Positions 8,218 to 18,572 of a stretch of DNA of 64,000 nt are shown here, in pieces; the stretch's first letter is position 1, and the number at the start of each line of letters is the position of its first letter. The DNA is from Pseudomonas wayambapalatensis (GTDB lineage Bacteria > Pseudomonadota > Gammaproteobacteria > Pseudomonadales > Pseudomonadaceae): assembly GCA_014268975.2 (NCBI GenBank), contig CP077096.1, positions 2,331,501 through 2,395,500 of the forward strand. Direction: 5' to 3'. The notes under the pieces are model-generated. The model saw only the letters and a program-made list of their open reading frames with translations, ran no database searches and was not told the DNA's origin. Made by a program: the position numbers and the translations under genes.

Positions 8218-8239
8218 GACACGAGGTGCACAGTACGTC

Positions 8240-9685
8240 ATGGTAGAAACACTCAAGCGACTGGCGACCGGTATCGAAGGTCTGGACGCGCTGCTCAAGG
8301 GCGGCCTGGTGGCAGGGGCTTCCTACATCGTCCAGGGGCCGCCCGGGGCGGGCAAGACCATCCTCGCCAACCAGTTGGCCTGCGGTCATGTGCGTGACGG
8401 TGGGCGGGTGCTGGTGGCGACGCTGCTCAGCGAATCGCATGAGCGTCTGTTCAAGTACCTCTCGACCCTGGAGTTCTTCGACCCGGCGCTGGTGGGTGAC
8501 CAGATCCAGTTCGTCAGTGCCTTCGATACGCTGCAGGACGAAGGGCTGGAGGCGGTGGTGCGTCTGTTGCGCCAGGAGATCGCCAGGCAGCAGGCCAGCC
8601 TGTTGATCGTCGATGGCCTGCTCAATGCTCGGGCACGGGCCGAAACCAGTCTCGATACCAAGAAATTCGTCGCCGAACTGCAAGGGCACGCGGCCTTTGC
8701 CGGCTGCACGGTGCTGCTGCTGACCAGCGCCCGCCTCGATGAGGGCAGCCCAGAGCACACCATGGTCGATGGCGTCATCGAGTTGGGCGAACAGCTCGAG
8801 GGCAGCCGCGCCGTGCGTCACATACAGTTGCGCAAGACCCGAGGCAGCGGCGCGTTGTCTGGCGTTCATGAATGCCTGATCAACGAAGCGGGGCTGCAGG
8901 TCTATCCGCGCCTGGAGGCGTTGTACAGCCACCCGAGCAACCTGGGTTCTGACACCCTGGTGCGTATCACTACGGGTGTGAAAGCGTTGGACGAGATGCT
9001 TGATGGCGGCCTGGCCGAAGGGTCGGTGAGCCTGCTCATGGGGCCATCGGGAGCGGGCAAGTCATCCCTTGGGCTCGGCTTTCTTGCGGCGGCCACGCCT
9101 GAGGCGCCAGCGCTGCATTTTGGTTTCTATGAGCCGCCGGCGCGCCTGAGGTTGAAGGCGGCTTCGCTGGGCTACGATTTTGCCGAAATGGAACGCCAGG
9201 GTGCCTTGCGACTCAGTTGGCAGCCGACCACCGAGGGCCTTCTCGATCAGGTTGGGGCACGCTTGCTGGCGCAGGTGCAAGCCTTGGGGGCGCGGCGTGT
9301 AGTGATTGACAGCCTGGGCGCCTTCGGGCGACTCGCTTTCGATCAGGCGCGGCTCAATGGCTTCTTTCGGGCCCTGACCGGCGAGCTGCGGGCGCGGGGT
9401 GTCAGCGTGATGCTGACCTGGGAGATGCGCGACCTGTTCGGCTCGGAAATCACTTCGCCGGCGCCGGACCTCTCGAGCATCGTCGACAACCTGTTCCTCA
9501 TGCGTTTTGTCGAACTGGACTCGCAGTTGCGGCGCGTGTTGTCGATTCTCAAGGTACGTGACAGCCACTATGATCCGGCACTCCACGAGCTGGCTATTGG
9601 CGCCGATGGCATTACCCTGCGCAACGCATTCGCGGGGGCCAGCGGTGTGCTGTCGGGAACGGCCGTACCCCAGGGGGACCGCTGA
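8240..9685 (+). CDS. Double-domain KaiC-like ATPase
   Basis: This 481-residue protein contains two RecA-like KaiC domains. The first P-loop is GPPGAGKT (33-40) and the second is GPSGAGKS (about 268-275). Each is preceded by the TGI/VxxLDxxLxGGL motif. SESHERL follows the first and FYEPPARL the second, where KaiC carries its catalytic Glu. KaiC proteins are hexameric ATPases best known from the cyanobacterial clock, but KaiA and KaiB are not visible in this window. It lies between the PAS kinase and the single receiver, in what looks like one operon. The role is probably signal integration. The start ATG has only a distant GAGG. Confidence 0.93.
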   Translation: MVETLKRLATGIEGLDALLKGGLVAGASYIVQGPPGAGKTILANQLACGHVRDGGRVLVATLLSESHERLFKYLSTLEFFDPALVGDQIQFVSAFDTLQDEGLEAVVRLLRQEIARQQASLLIVDGLLNARARAETSLDTKKFVAELQGHAAFAGCTVLLLTSARLDEGSPEHTMVDGVIELGEQLEGSRAVRHIQLRKTRGSGALSGVHECLINEAGLQVYPRLEALYSHPSNLGSDTLVRITTGVKALDEMLDGGLAEGSVSLLMGPSGAGKSSLGLGFLAAATPEAPALHFGFYEPPARLRLKAASLGYDFAEMERQGALRLSWQPTTEGLLDQVGARLLAQVQALGARRVVIDSLGAFGRLAFDQARLNGFFRALTGELRARGVSVMLTWEMRDLFGSEITSPAPDLSSIVDNLFLMRFVELDSQLRRVLSILKVRDSHYDPALHELAIGADGITLRNAFAGASGVLSGTAVPQGDR

Positions 9686-9697
9686 CGGTACCGTGCA

Positions 9698-10057
9698 ATG
9701 AATACCATCCTGATCGTCGATGACGAATACCTGATCGCCGACATCCTCGGATTCGCCCTGGAGGATGAGGGGTTTCTGGTAGAAAAGGCCAGCAACGGGC
9801 GCAAGGCGCTCGAGGCCCTGAGGGACAAGCGGGTGGACCTGGTGATCACCGACTACATGATGCCGGTGCTCAATGGCGAGGAGTTGGCGCGGGCGATCCG
9901 CGACGAACTGGAGCTGGTCGACCTGCCGGTCATTCTCATGAGTGGCGCGCAGGCCAGCCAAGGGCGTGACAGCCCGGGGTTGTTCGAGGCGGTGTTCGAC
10001 AAGCCGTTCGACATGGACAGAATGATCGCCAAGGTACGCGAGCTGCTCCATACCTGA
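9698..10057 (+). CDS. Stand-alone response-regulator receiver
   Basis: This 119-residue CheY-like receiver has no output domain. The acidic pocket is VDDE (7-10), the phosphoacceptor is Asp52 in VITDYMMP, the switch Ser is in LMSGA (82) and the conserved Lys is in FDKPF (102). It starts twelve bases after the KaiC-like gene and is probably co-transcribed with the kinase. Lacking an effector domain, it should act through protein contact, possibly on the KaiC-like partner or another kinase. Confidence 0.93.
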   Translation: MNTILIVDDEYLIADILGFALEDEGFLVEKASNGRKALEALRDKRVDLVITDYMMPVLNGEELARAIRDELELVDLPVILMSGAQASQGRDSPGLFEAVFDKPFDMDRMIAKVRELLHT

Positions 10058-10127
10058 AATGCAGGCGGTATCCCGCTGGGACGTGCCGGATTATCAAGCG
10101 CGTCCGTGCGGCTTGAGGCGAGGGTGG

Positions 10128-10325
10128 TCAGTGTTGGTCGTCGGCTTTCTCCGGGGCGGGGTTGCCGGCCTGAATGCGCTTGAAAATCTCTTCACGATGG
10201 ACCTGGACATCCTTTGGCGCATCGATGCCGATCCTCACTTGCATCCCCTTGACGCCCAGAATGGTGACTTTGATGTCATCGTTGATGACGATGCTTTCGC
10301 CAACCTTGCGGGTGAGTATCAGCAT
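10128..10325 (-). CDS. rsmE: CsrA/RsmE-family post-transcriptional regulator
   Basis: This 65-residue CsrA protein carries the RNA-contacting ends [11 protein letters not shown] (with Leu4/Arg6) and [10 protein letters not shown] (Arg44). It binds GGA motifs in mRNA leaders and is normally titrated by Gac-controlled sRNAs. The C-terminal tail [14 protein letters not shown] is closer to RsmE/RsmI than to RsmA. RsmE is favoured by context and tail but not proven. AAGGAG precedes the start. It converges on the KaiC-like cassette, with only about 70 bases between stops. Confidence 0.9.
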   Translation of the reverse strand: MLILTRKVGESIVINDDIKVTILGVKGMQVRIGIDAPKDVQVHREEIFKRIQAGNPAPEKADDQH

Positions 10326-10589
10326 TTAGTTCTCCTTGGTGATGTAGAAATCCGTTGGGCCATGTGCCGCAGCGGTGGGAGCCTGTCCCTCTTCCTTCTC
10401 ATTAAAGACGCTTTCGGAAGATATTAATTCCTGAGCGGACAAAATCTGTTGGCGGTCTTCAGTTGCAGGTGCCGAAATCAACCGGGTCAGGTCAATCGGC
10501 GAAGGTGCTCGGTGGCAAGGATAGGGGGCTGGAGCGAATATGGGAAATTTCTCTGCTTTATGTTGTAAATAGCCCTGGTCAATGAAACT

Positions 10590-11615
10590 TCAGAGCGCTT
10601 CCAGTGCCTGCAGAAAACGTAGCAAGGCCACCTCTTCCTGTTCCAGGCCCTTGCGTGCCCGGGCTCGCGGAAGTTCGGCGAGACGGCCCAGGTGGAAGTG
10701 TTCGAGCAGCGCTGGATGGATGTAGCAGCGTCGGCACACCGCCGGCGTATTGCCAAGACGCGTGGCCACCTCGCGGACGATGGCCGCGACCTGGCGCCTG
10801 GCCTCGGCCTCCGGCTCCCAGGCCAGCGGGCGCAGCAGGCTCAGGGCCAAGGCGCTGCCGCCCCAGGTACGGTAGTCCTTGGCGGTGAAGTCGGCACCTG
10901 TCAGTTGCTGGAGGAACAGGTTGATGTCACTGGAGCCGATGCGATGGCGCTGGCCGTCCTCATCCAGGTACTGGAAGAGTTCCTGGCCAGGCAACTCCAT
11001 GCAGCGCTTGAGCAGTTGCGCCAGGCGCCGGTCGCGCACGGTGATGCTGTGCTCGACGCCGCGTTTGCCGCGAAACTGGAAGCGAATGGTGCTGCCCCTG
11101 ACCTCGACATGCCGGTTGTGCAGGGTGGTCAGGCCGTAGGACTGGTTGTCGCGCAGGTATTGACGGTTGCCGATGCGGATCAGGGTGTTGTCGAGCAGGC
11201 TGACCACCAGTGCCATGACCTTTTCCCGGTCCATCCCGGGGCGTGCCAGATGCTGGTCCAGGTGTTGGCGCAGCTTTGGCAACGCCTGCGCGAAGGCCAG
11301 CATGCGCCCGTACTTGTGCTCGTCGCGTAGCGTGCGCCACTCGGCGTGGTAGCGGTACTGCTTGCGCCCACGGGCGTCGCGACCGGTGGCTTGCAGGTGG
11401 CCCTGCGGGTCGAGGCAGATCCACACATCGGTGTAGGCGGGCGGGATGACCAGTGCGGCAATGCGTTCCAGCGTATTCGCGTCGCGCACCCGCGTGCCAT
11501 CAGGGGTCAGGTAGATGAAGCGTCCGCGCCAAAGGCGTCGGCTCAGGCCAGGTTGGGTGTCGTCGACATAGTGCAGGGTGCGGGGCAGGGTGATCTCGGG
11601 CATGGCGCAGTCCAT
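10590..11615 (-). CDS. DNA topoisomerase type IB
   Basis: This 341-residue protein belongs to the poxvirus-like bacterial topoisomerase IB family, which relaxes supercoils through a 3'-phosphotyrosyl intermediate. Visible parts are the N-terminal RGRFIYLTPDGTRV and IPPAYTDVWI blocks, the catalytic KYGRMLAFAQALPKLR region, DYRTWGGSALAL with a catalytic Arg, and VCRRCYIHPALLEHF with the active-site Tyr (family form CRxxYxHP). ATG 11615 or 11603 could be the start. Longer frames would overlap modC in antisense-like composition. It is separated from modC by about 45 bases on the same strand. Confidence 0.93.
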   Translation of the reverse strand: MDCAMPEITLPRTLHYVDDTQPGLSRRLWRGRFIYLTPDGTRVRDANTLERIAALVIPPAYTDVWICLDPQGHLQATGRDARGRKQYRYHAEWRTLRDEHKYGRMLAFAQALPKLRQHLDQHLARPGMDREKVMALVVSLLDNTLIRIGNRQYLRDNQSYGLTTLHNRHVEVRGSTIRFQFRGKRGVEHSITVRDRRLAQLLKRCMELPGQELFQYLDEDGQRHRIGSSDINLFLQQLTGADFTAKDYRTWGGSALALSLLRPLAWEPEAEARRQVAAIVREVATRLGNTPAVCRRCYIHPALLEHFHLGRLAELPRARARKGLEQEEVALLRFLQALEAL

Positions 11616-11659
11616 CGACCAGTTGTCTGAACGGTGGACAACGGCAGCGCCTGAGTTGC

Positions 11660-12751
11660 TCAGGCCAACAGTGCCACCGATTTGATCTGCGCCCACAACG
11701 CCTGGCCTGGCTGCAGTCCGAGCTGGTCTGCCGAGTACCGGGTGATGCGCGCGAGCAAGGCGCTGCCGGCAGCATCGAGGCTGACCAGCACGTGCGCCGG
11801 GTTGTCGGCCGGGCGGCATTCGCGCACGGTCACCGGCAAGCGGTTGAGGATGCTCGAGGTGCCGTCGTGGGTGAGGGTGAGGCTGACGTCGCGGGCCTGG
11901 ACCTTGAGGCGCAGGGTGCTGCCGACATGCAGGGCGGGATGGGCGATGCGCAGCAGCGCACCGTCGCTGCCCGGCAGGCGCAGGTCGAACAGTTCGTAGT
12001 CGGGCTGGTGGCCTATCACCACACCTTCAAGCACCACGCCCGCTTCCTCGCTCTGCGCCAGCGAGAGGTCGAGGCGCGCAAGCGTCTGGCCGATCGGACC
12101 GCTGGCCATGACCTTGCCCTGCTCCAGCAGCACCAGGTGATCGGCCAGGCGTGCGACCTCGTCCTGGGAGTGGCTGACGTACACCACGGGGATGTCGAGT
12201 TCGTCGTGCAGGCGTTCGAGGTAGGGCAGAATCTCGCGCTTGCGCGGGCCGTCGAGGGCGGCCAGGGGCTCGTCCATCAGCAGCAGCCGGGGGCTGCTGA
12301 GCAGGGCGCGGGCGATGCCGACACGCTGCGCTTCGCCGCCGGAAAGAGTGATGGGCTTGCGTTCGAGCAGGTGCCCGATCCCCAGCAACTGGCAGGCCTG
12401 GTCCAGTCCGACCTTGCGTTCGCTGGCCGAGACCCGTCGCCAGCCGAATTCCAGGTTACCGCGCACCGAGAGGTGCGCAAACAGGCTGGACTCCTGGAAC
12501 ACATAGCCTACCGGGCGTCGATGCGGGGCGAGGAAGGTGCCATTAAGACTGTCTTCCCACACCTCGCCGTTGATCTCGATGTAGGCCTCGCTGGCGCGTT
12601 CCAGGCCGGCCAGGCAGCGCAGGCAGGAGGTCTTGCCTGAGCCCGAATGGCCGAACAGTGCGCTGATCCCGCGGCCCGGCAGGTCGAGGTCGACGTCCAG
12701 GGTGAAGTCGTCGCGTGCCAGTTTCAGGCGCGCGTGCATGCGTGAACTCAT
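11660..12751 (-). CDS. modC: Molybdate ABC transporter ATP-binding protein
   Basis: This 363-residue ModC has Walker [10 protein letters not shown], signature LSGGEAQRV, Walker [12 protein letters not shown] and a switch His (VSHSQDEV). A C-terminal MOP/TOBE-type domain (about 295-363) binds molybdate oxyanion. The chosen ATG lies one base after the modB stop with GGAG inside modB, which indicates translational coupling. The protein energises molybdate uptake for molybdenum-cofactor enzymes. It is the third gene of modABC. Confidence 0.95.
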   Translation of the reverse strand: MSSRMHARLKLARDDFTLDVDLDLPGRGISALFGHSGSGKTSCLRCLAGLERASEAYIEINGEVWEDSLNGTFLAPHRRPVGYVFQESSLFAHLSVRGNLEFGWRRVSASERKVGLDQACQLLGIGHLLERKPITLSGGEAQRVGIARALLSSPRLLLMDEPLAALDGPRKREILPYLERLHDELDIPVVYVSHSQDEVARLADHLVLLEQGKVMASGPIGQTLARLDLSLAQSEEAGVVLEGVVIGHQPDYELFDLRLPGSDGALLRIAHPALHVGSTLRLKVQARDVSLTLTHDGTSSILNRLPVTVRECRPADNPAHVLVSLDAAGSALLARITRYSADQLGLQPGQALWAQIKSVALLA

Positions 12752-12752
12752 C

Positions 12753-13432
12753 TCAGCTCCAGCCAGCCTTGCCACGGCGGCCAGCATAGAGCATCAGCAG
12801 CACCAGGAAGGAGAACACCAGCATCGCACCGGCCAGCCAGTGCGCTTGCGAATAGGCCATGGCTTCGACGTGATCGAAGATCTGTACCGAAACCACGCGG
12901 GTCTTGTCGGGAATGTTGCCACCGATCATCAGCACTACACCGAACTCGCCGACGGTGTGGGCGAAGCCGAGGATGCTGGCAGTGATGAAGCCGGGCCGGG
13001 CCAGTGGCAGCACCACGTGGATGAAGGTATCCCAAGGGCTGGCCCGCAGCGTTGCGGCCACTTCCAGCGGGCGCTGGCCGATGGCGCTGAAGGCGTTCTG
13101 CAGTGGCTGGACCACGAAGGGCATCGAGTACACCACCGAGCCGATCACCAGCCCGGTAAAGCTGAACACCACGGTACCCAGCCCCAGCGCCTGCGTGGCC
13201 TGACCAAGCCAGCCGTGGGGGCCGAGCGCGATCAGCAGGTAGAAACCGATCACTGTCGGTGGCAGCACCAGGGGCAGCGCCACGACTGCCCCGACGGGCC
13301 CGCGCAGCCATGAGCGGGTGCGGGCCAGCCACCAGGCAATGGGCGTGCCCACCACCAGCAGGATCAGTGTGGTCAGGCTGGCCAGTTTGACGGTCAGCCA
13401 TATTGCCCCCAGGTCACTGGCGTCGAGTGGCA

Positions 13433-13433
<1 letters not shown>
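12753..13433 (-). CDS. modB: Molybdate ABC transporter permease
   Basis: This 226-residue inner-membrane permease has five or six hydrophobic spans. The EAA-type loop reads [25 protein letters not shown], including Gly, and it contacts ModC. The length is normal for ModB. The start overlaps the modA stop (ATGA at 13432-13435), so the two are coupled. It works with ModA and ModC to import molybdate. Confidence 0.95.
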
Positions 13434-14302
<869 letters not shown>

Positions 14303-14358
14303 TCAACGGTGCAGGCGTACAGGGCGGCGAGCGCGCCCTGAGCGGTGTAGCCGTTGGG

Positions 14359-14529
14359 TTACAGCGCCTTGCTGACCTGAATGTCGCTGATTTTCTCGGC
14401 GTCTTCGCCATGGATCTTGCGCAACGCCTCCAGGGCTTGCTCCTGAGAGGCATCGGGCATCACGGCAAAGTCCCAGCGGCGTTGGCCATCGAGCTTGTAC
14501 TTGATCACGTATTTGAGGTTCTGGGTCAT
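14359..14529 (-). CDS. Small conserved hypothetical protein (56 aa)
   Basis: This 56-residue protein, MTQNLKYVIKYKLDGQRR..., ends DIQVSKAL. It has a beta-strand-like N-terminal half and an amphipathic helix (QEQALEALRKIHG). It lies eight bases downstream of the DUF1883 gene on the same strand, so they are probably co-transcribed. It is too short for many gene finders. Function unknown. Composition and context support it, although the ribosome site is weak. Confidence 0.6.
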   Translation of the reverse strand: MTQNLKYVIKYKLDGQRRWDFAVMPDASQEQALEALRKIHGEDAEKISDIQVSKAL

Positions 14530-14537
14530 GGCAGGGC

Positions 14538-14840
14538 TTATCCGAGTTTCGACGACGAGCGACGGATGATCTTGATCTTGTGGGTGAAGCTTGGCTTGCG
14601 CGTCACCGAGATCGGGCGGGTGGTCACGGTATCGAGCGTGATGTTCCAGAAGCCGGTGCTGGGGACGGTGATTTTCGCCGGGAAGCGCTCGAACAGACCG
14701 CCGTGGTAGGTGTGGCGGCCGCCGTTCTTGAAACTGCGGAAGTTGGCGTCGTTCATCAGGCGGATGTTGCAGCGCTGAGAGCACTCGATAACGACGATGT
14801 CATCCTCGTTGAGGTGCTCGCGCTGGTGGACGAATTTCAT
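14538..14840 (-). CDS. DUF1883 domain protein
   Basis: This 100-residue protein starts MKFVHQREHLNEDDIVVIE with GGAG upstream and contains the blocks CNIRLMNDANFRSFKNGG and GFWNITLDTV. These match DUF1883, small beta-rich proteins sometimes fused to TIR domains in other bacteria. No signal peptide. The biological role is not established. It heads a two-gene unit with the 56-residue protein. Confidence 0.85.
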   Translation of the reverse strand: MKFVHQREHLNEDDIVVIECSQRCNIRLMNDANFRSFKNGGRHTYHGGLFERFPAKITVPSTGFWNITLDTVTTRPISVTRKPSFTHKIKIIRRSSSKLG

Positions 14841-15003
14841 GTGGGGCTCCGCGAGGTTGGAATTCTGCAAACGCCCAAGATACCACGATGTCAGGGTACA
14901 CTGGCGGGCTGGACGGCCGGGCCAGGGAGAAATCTGCCAAAGCAGGGAGCAAAACCGCCCGGACGTTGTCGAACGATTTCTTTGATTGGCAGAGGTGCAA
15001 CGG

Positions 15004-15363
15004 ATGAAGTGGGTGATGGCGGCGGTGACGCTGGTACTGGGTGGTTGCGTCAGCGTCTCGGAACTGGAGCAGTCGCGAGAGACGCTGGACGTAATCTCCG
15101 GCAAGACGCCGCGTGCGTATGCCGATTGCGTCAAGCAGAAGCTGGGCGACAGCCGTGATCCGCTGGTGGAAGAGTCACGTGGTGAAGGTCTGCGTCTGAT
15201 CGTGCCGCAGAAGCTCAGTGCCGGTGTCGGCCCGGCAGCCCTCGTCGATATCGACAAGCGTGGCAGCGGTAGCGCCATCAAGCTGCATGAACGGTTGAAC
15301 AACTTCCCCCTGCGCCTGGGTGATGTGCGCAGCGCAGCCACCCAGTGCATCTCCGGTTCTTGA
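15004..15363 (+). CDS. Putative lipoprotein
   Basis: This 119-residue protein has a signal peptide and the lipobox LVLGGC (Cys at about residue 15), so it should be lipidated. The mature part has 'RAYADCVKQKLGDSRDP' and 'TQCISGS' blocks, whose two Cys might form a disulphide. No catalytic motif. Divergent from the DUF1883 gene. Likely envelope-associated, function unknown. Confidence 0.75.
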   Translation: MKWVMAAVTLVLGGCVSVSELEQSRETLDVISGKTPRAYADCVKQKLGDSRDPLVEESRGEGLRLIVPQKLSAGVGPAALVDIDKRGSGSAIKLHERLNNFPLRLGDVRSAATQCISGS

Positions 15364-15508
15364 TCCAGCGCAAGCAATACCTCGTTAGGCGGGCAATCAA
15401 GGCCTTGTGACTTGTAGGGACATTGTTCCGGTTTACCTATCCGGACTAGTATCCATTTCCTTATGTCTTTTAAGACTAAGCTTATAACAAGGAAATGGAG
15501 TGTCCCTG

Positions 15509-16159
15509 ATGAACCCGATGAGTCGCGTCATGATCGGCAGCCTGCTGATCCTGGCCTGGCCCGCGGCGCATGCCGTCGATGGCCAGAAAATCTTCACCCA
15601 GGGCGGGCAGAATCCTGCCGCAATGGCCTGCCTTGGTTGCCACGGCCCGGACGGCAAGGGTATCGCCGCCGCCGGTTTTCCCCGCCTGTCCGGCTTGTCT
15701 GCCGGGTACCTGAGCAAGCAACTCGATGACTTTCGTTCGGGCAGCCGCAAGCAGCCGGTCATGGAGCCGCTGGCCAAGGCGCTGAGCGACGAGGAAATTC
15801 GTGCGGTCAGCGCTTGGCTGTCCACTCAGCCTTCCGACCCGGTTACGGGGGTGCGCCGTCAGCAAATAGCCAGCAATCCAACCGAGCGCCTGGCCTTGTA
15901 TGGCGACTGGAATCGGGAGATTCCTGGTTGTGTGCAGTGCCATGGCCCAGGTGGTGCGGGAGTTGGCGAGCACTTTCCACCGCTGGCCGGACAGCCGGCG
16001 GCTTATCTGGTTGCACAGCTCAATGCCTGGCGCGACGGCAGCAGGCGCAATGACCCCAACCAACTGATGGTCGGTGTGGCCAAGGCCATGACCGATGCCG
16101 AGGTGACGGCAATCGCCGACTACTTCGCCCACGCCGCCCACCAGGAGGTCGCGCCATGA
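15509..16159 (+). CDS. Di-haem cytochrome c (c4-like)
   Basis: This 216-residue protein has a cleavable signal (AWPAAHA) and two haem sites, CLGCH (41-45) and CVQCH (141-145), each in a c553/c4-like domain with later Met axial candidates (QPVMEPLAKAL, QLMVGVAKAM). GGAG lies eight bases before the ATG. It should be a periplasmic electron carrier. Its stop overlaps the start of the next cytochrome gene (ATGA), so the two are expressed together. Confidence 0.9.
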   Translation: MNPMSRVMIGSLLILAWPAAHAVDGQKIFTQGGQNPAAMACLGCHGPDGKGIAAAGFPRLSGLSAGYLSKQLDDFRSGSRKQPVMEPLAKALSDEEIRAVSAWLSTQPSDPVTGVRRQQIASNPTERLALYGDWNREIPGCVQCHGPGGAGVGEHFPPLAGQPAAYLVAQLNAWRDGSRRNDPNQLMVGVAKAMTDAEVTAIADYFAHAAHQEVAP

Positions 16160-17067
16160 AAACCCTGATCGCAGCATTGTGGCTCAGCGCAGGCGTCGTC
16201 CAGGCGGCGGAGATCGCCATGTCAGACCAGTCGCAGCTCAAGGTGCCCGACAGCCAGGCCACGCCGGTATTCGTGCCGCCCGCAGAAAGCGAGTTGCCGG
16301 ACAACGCGTTCGGCCAGATGGTCCGCCAGGGGCATGCGTTGTTCGTCGATACCCGCCGCTTGATGCCTGAGGCTGTCGGCAATGGCATGAACTGCAGCAA
16401 CTGCCACCTCGACCAGGGTCGCATGGCTCACTCCGCGCCGCTGTGGGGCGCTTATCCGATGTATCCCGCCTATCGCAAGAAAAACGACAAGGTCAACACT
16501 TACGCCGAACGTATCCAGGGCTGTTTCCAGTTCAGCATGAACGGCAAGCCGCCGGCCGCCGACAGCCCGCAGATGACCGCGCTCAGCGTCTATAGCTACT
16601 GGCTGGCGACCGGCACCCGCACGGGAGTGGAAACGCCCGGTCGTGGTTATCCGGAGGTGCCGCAACCCAAGGACGGCTATGACTTCAAGCGCGGCGAACA
16701 GGTGTACAGCGAGCAATGTGCGATCTGCCACGGTGGCAAGGGCGAGGGGCAGAAGGTCGCGGGTGAATACGTCATGCCGCCGTTGTGGGGACGTGATGCC
16801 TACAACTGGGGGGCCGGGATGCACCGGATCAACACCGCCGCGTCCTTCATCAAGCACAACATGCCGCTGGGCAAGCCGGGCAGCCTGAGTGACCAGCAGG
16901 CGTGGGACGTCGCGGCATGGATCAATCGCCATGAGCGCCCGCAGGATCCGCGTCTGGTGGAGGGCTCCATCGAGAAGACCCGGGTGAAGTTTCATGCCAA
17001 CGACGGCGTCAACCTGTATGGGCAAAAGGTCGAGGGTGTATTGATCGGGCAGGGCACGGGCGGCTGA
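16156..17067 (+). CDS. Di-haem c-type cytochrome
   Basis: This 303-residue protein has a signal peptide (MKTLIAALWLSAGVVQAAE) and two CxxCH sites, CSNCH (80-84) and CAICH (about 188-192), with Met ligands likely in YVMPPLWG and HNMPLG. This SoxA/TsdA-like two-domain layout occurs in electron-transfer or thiosulfate-oxidising cytochromes. The exact substrate is not decided by sequence. It is translationally coupled to the upstream cytochrome, and together they look like a periplasmic redox pair feeding a terminal oxidase. Confidence 0.88.
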   Translation: MKTLIAALWLSAGVVQAAEIAMSDQSQLKVPDSQATPVFVPPAESELPDNAFGQMVRQGHALFVDTRRLMPEAVGNGMNCSNCHLDQGRMAHSAPLWGAYPMYPAYRKKNDKVNTYAERIQGCFQFSMNGKPPAADSPQMTALSVYSYWLATGTRTGVETPGRGYPEVPQPKDGYDFKRGEQVYSEQCAICHGGKGEGQKVAGEYVMPPLWGRDAYNWGAGMHRINTAASFIKHNMPLGKPGSLSDQQAWDVAAWINRHERPQDPRLVEGSIEKTRVKFHANDGVNLYGQKVEGVLIGQGTGG

Positions 17068-17162
17068 ACACCGCGCACCTGTCATATTCTCGCCGTGCCG
17101 CTGTCACTGCCCTGCAATCGCCTGCAGGTTGCAATGTCGCATCTTCCTGAAGGAGTGCGGCC

Positions 17163-18524
17163 ATGGAACTCTGTGTGATCGGGGCGGGGTATGTGGGGCT
17201 GGTCACGGCGGCCTGTTTTGCGCAAATGGGCAATCGCGTGGTCTGTCTGGAGCATGATCGCGCGCGCCTGGCCCAGTTGCGTCAGGGGCAGTGCCCGATC
17301 TACGAGCCCGGGCTTGCTACGCTCGTGCAGGAGGGCCTGCACAGTGGCCTGTTGAGTTTCACCGAGCACTGGGATCATGCGGTGGCGCGGGTCGATGTGG
17401 TGTTCATCGCCGTGGGCACGCCCAGCCATGAAGACGGCTCGGCGGACCTGCAGCACGTGCTGGCGGTGGCCGACAGCCTTGGGCGGCACATGATGCGCCC
17501 ATGCCTGGTGGTGAACAAGTCGACCGTGCCGGTGGGAACGGCCGAGCGGGTCGCGCGCCAGGTCAACAGTGGCCTGCGCGAGCGAGGGGCCAGTTTCACG
17601 GTGTCGGTGGCGAGCAATCCGGAGTTTCTCAAGGAGGGCAGCGCCGTCGAGGACTTCATGCGTCCCCAGCGCATCATCATCGGCACCGACAGTGATGCCG
17701 CCACTCAATGCTTGCAGCGCCTGTACGCGCCCTTTGTGCGTAATCGGGAGCGCGTGCTGGTCATGAGCCCGCGTGCCGCCGAATTCAGCAAGTATGCTGC
17801 CAACGCCTTCCTGGCCACCAAGATTTCCTTCGTCAACGAACTGGCGGGCCTGTGTGCCGAGCTGCACGTGGATATCGAGCAGGTACGTCGCGGGATCGGC
17901 AGCGACCGGCGCATCGGCAGCGATTTCATCTACGCGGGCTGCGGCTATGGCGGTTCATGCTTTCCAAAGGATGTGCGTGCGCTGATCCATACGGCCGAGC
18001 AGCACGGCTACCAGCCGGCGATCCTGCGTGCGGTTCAGGCGCGCAACGCGCAGCAGAAGACCTTGTTGTTCCAGGCGCTGCAGCAGTACTTCGGCAGCAG
18101 CTTGCGCGGGCGCAATGTGGCGTTGTGGGGCTTGGCGTTCAAGCCTGGCACCGATGACCTGCGCGAAGCACCCAGCCTGGTGCTGCTCGACGCCCTGCTG
18201 GCAGCCGGGGCACGGGTCCGGGCCTGTGACCCGGCCGCGCTGGCAGGGGCGGCGGCGGCTTATCCGCAGGCGCTGGCCAGTGGTCAATTGCAGTTGGGCG
18301 ATGATCCCTATGCTTGCGTGGAGGGCGCGGATGCACTGGTTCTGGTGACCGAATGGAAGCAGTTCCGCCAGCCAGATTTTCGTCGGATCAGGGGCCTGAT
18401 GCGTATGCCGGTACTGTTCGACGGGCGTAATATTTACGATCCGTCGGAACTATCTACACTGGGTTATCTCTATCATGGCATCGGTCGGCCACAGGTGGGG
18501 CATTGTAAGGTGACTGCCGCCTGA
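17163..18524 (+). CDS. ugd: UDP-glucose 6-dehydrogenase
   Basis: This 453-residue enzyme oxidises UDP-glucose to UDP-glucuronate with NAD+. It has the Rossmann motif GAGYVGLVTAACFA at the N-terminus, NPEFLKEG, the substrate-binding Lys region FLATKISFVNELA, and the catalytic Cys in YGGSCFPKD. The C-terminal domain contains LAFKPGTDDLREAPS. GGAG precedes the ATG. It lies 48 bases before galU, so UDP-glucose production and use are adjacent. The product feeds acidic exopolysaccharide or lipid A sugar synthesis. Confidence 0.95.
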   Translation: MELCVIGAGYVGLVTAACFAQMGNRVVCLEHDRARLAQLRQGQCPIYEPGLATLVQEGLHSGLLSFTEHWDHAVARVDVVFIAVGTPSHEDGSADLQHVLAVADSLGRHMMRPCLVVNKSTVPVGTAERVARQVNSGLRERGASFTVSVASNPEFLKEGSAVEDFMRPQRIIIGTDSDAATQCLQRLYAPFVRNRERVLVMSPRAAEFSKYAANAFLATKISFVNELAGLCAELHVDIEQVRRGIGSDRRIGSDFIYAGCGYGGSCFPKDVRALIHTAEQHGYQPAILRAVQARNAQQKTLLFQALQQYFGSSLRGRNVALWGLAFKPGTDDLREAPSLVLLDALLAAGARVRACDPAALAGAAAAYPQALASGQLQLGDDPYACVEGADALVLVTEWKQFRQPDFRRIRGLMRMPVLFDGRNIYDPSELSTLGYLYHGIGRPQVGHCKVTAA

Positions 18525-18572
18525 TTAGACTGCGCCGAATACCACAGGCCCAGCCCTTGTTTAAGGATGTAT

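Noticed and set aside
8240..9685. A complete cyanobacterial-type circadian clock
   Set aside because: KaiC-like domains are present but neither KaiA nor KaiB is visible in the window; such KaiC proteins occur widely without a clock.
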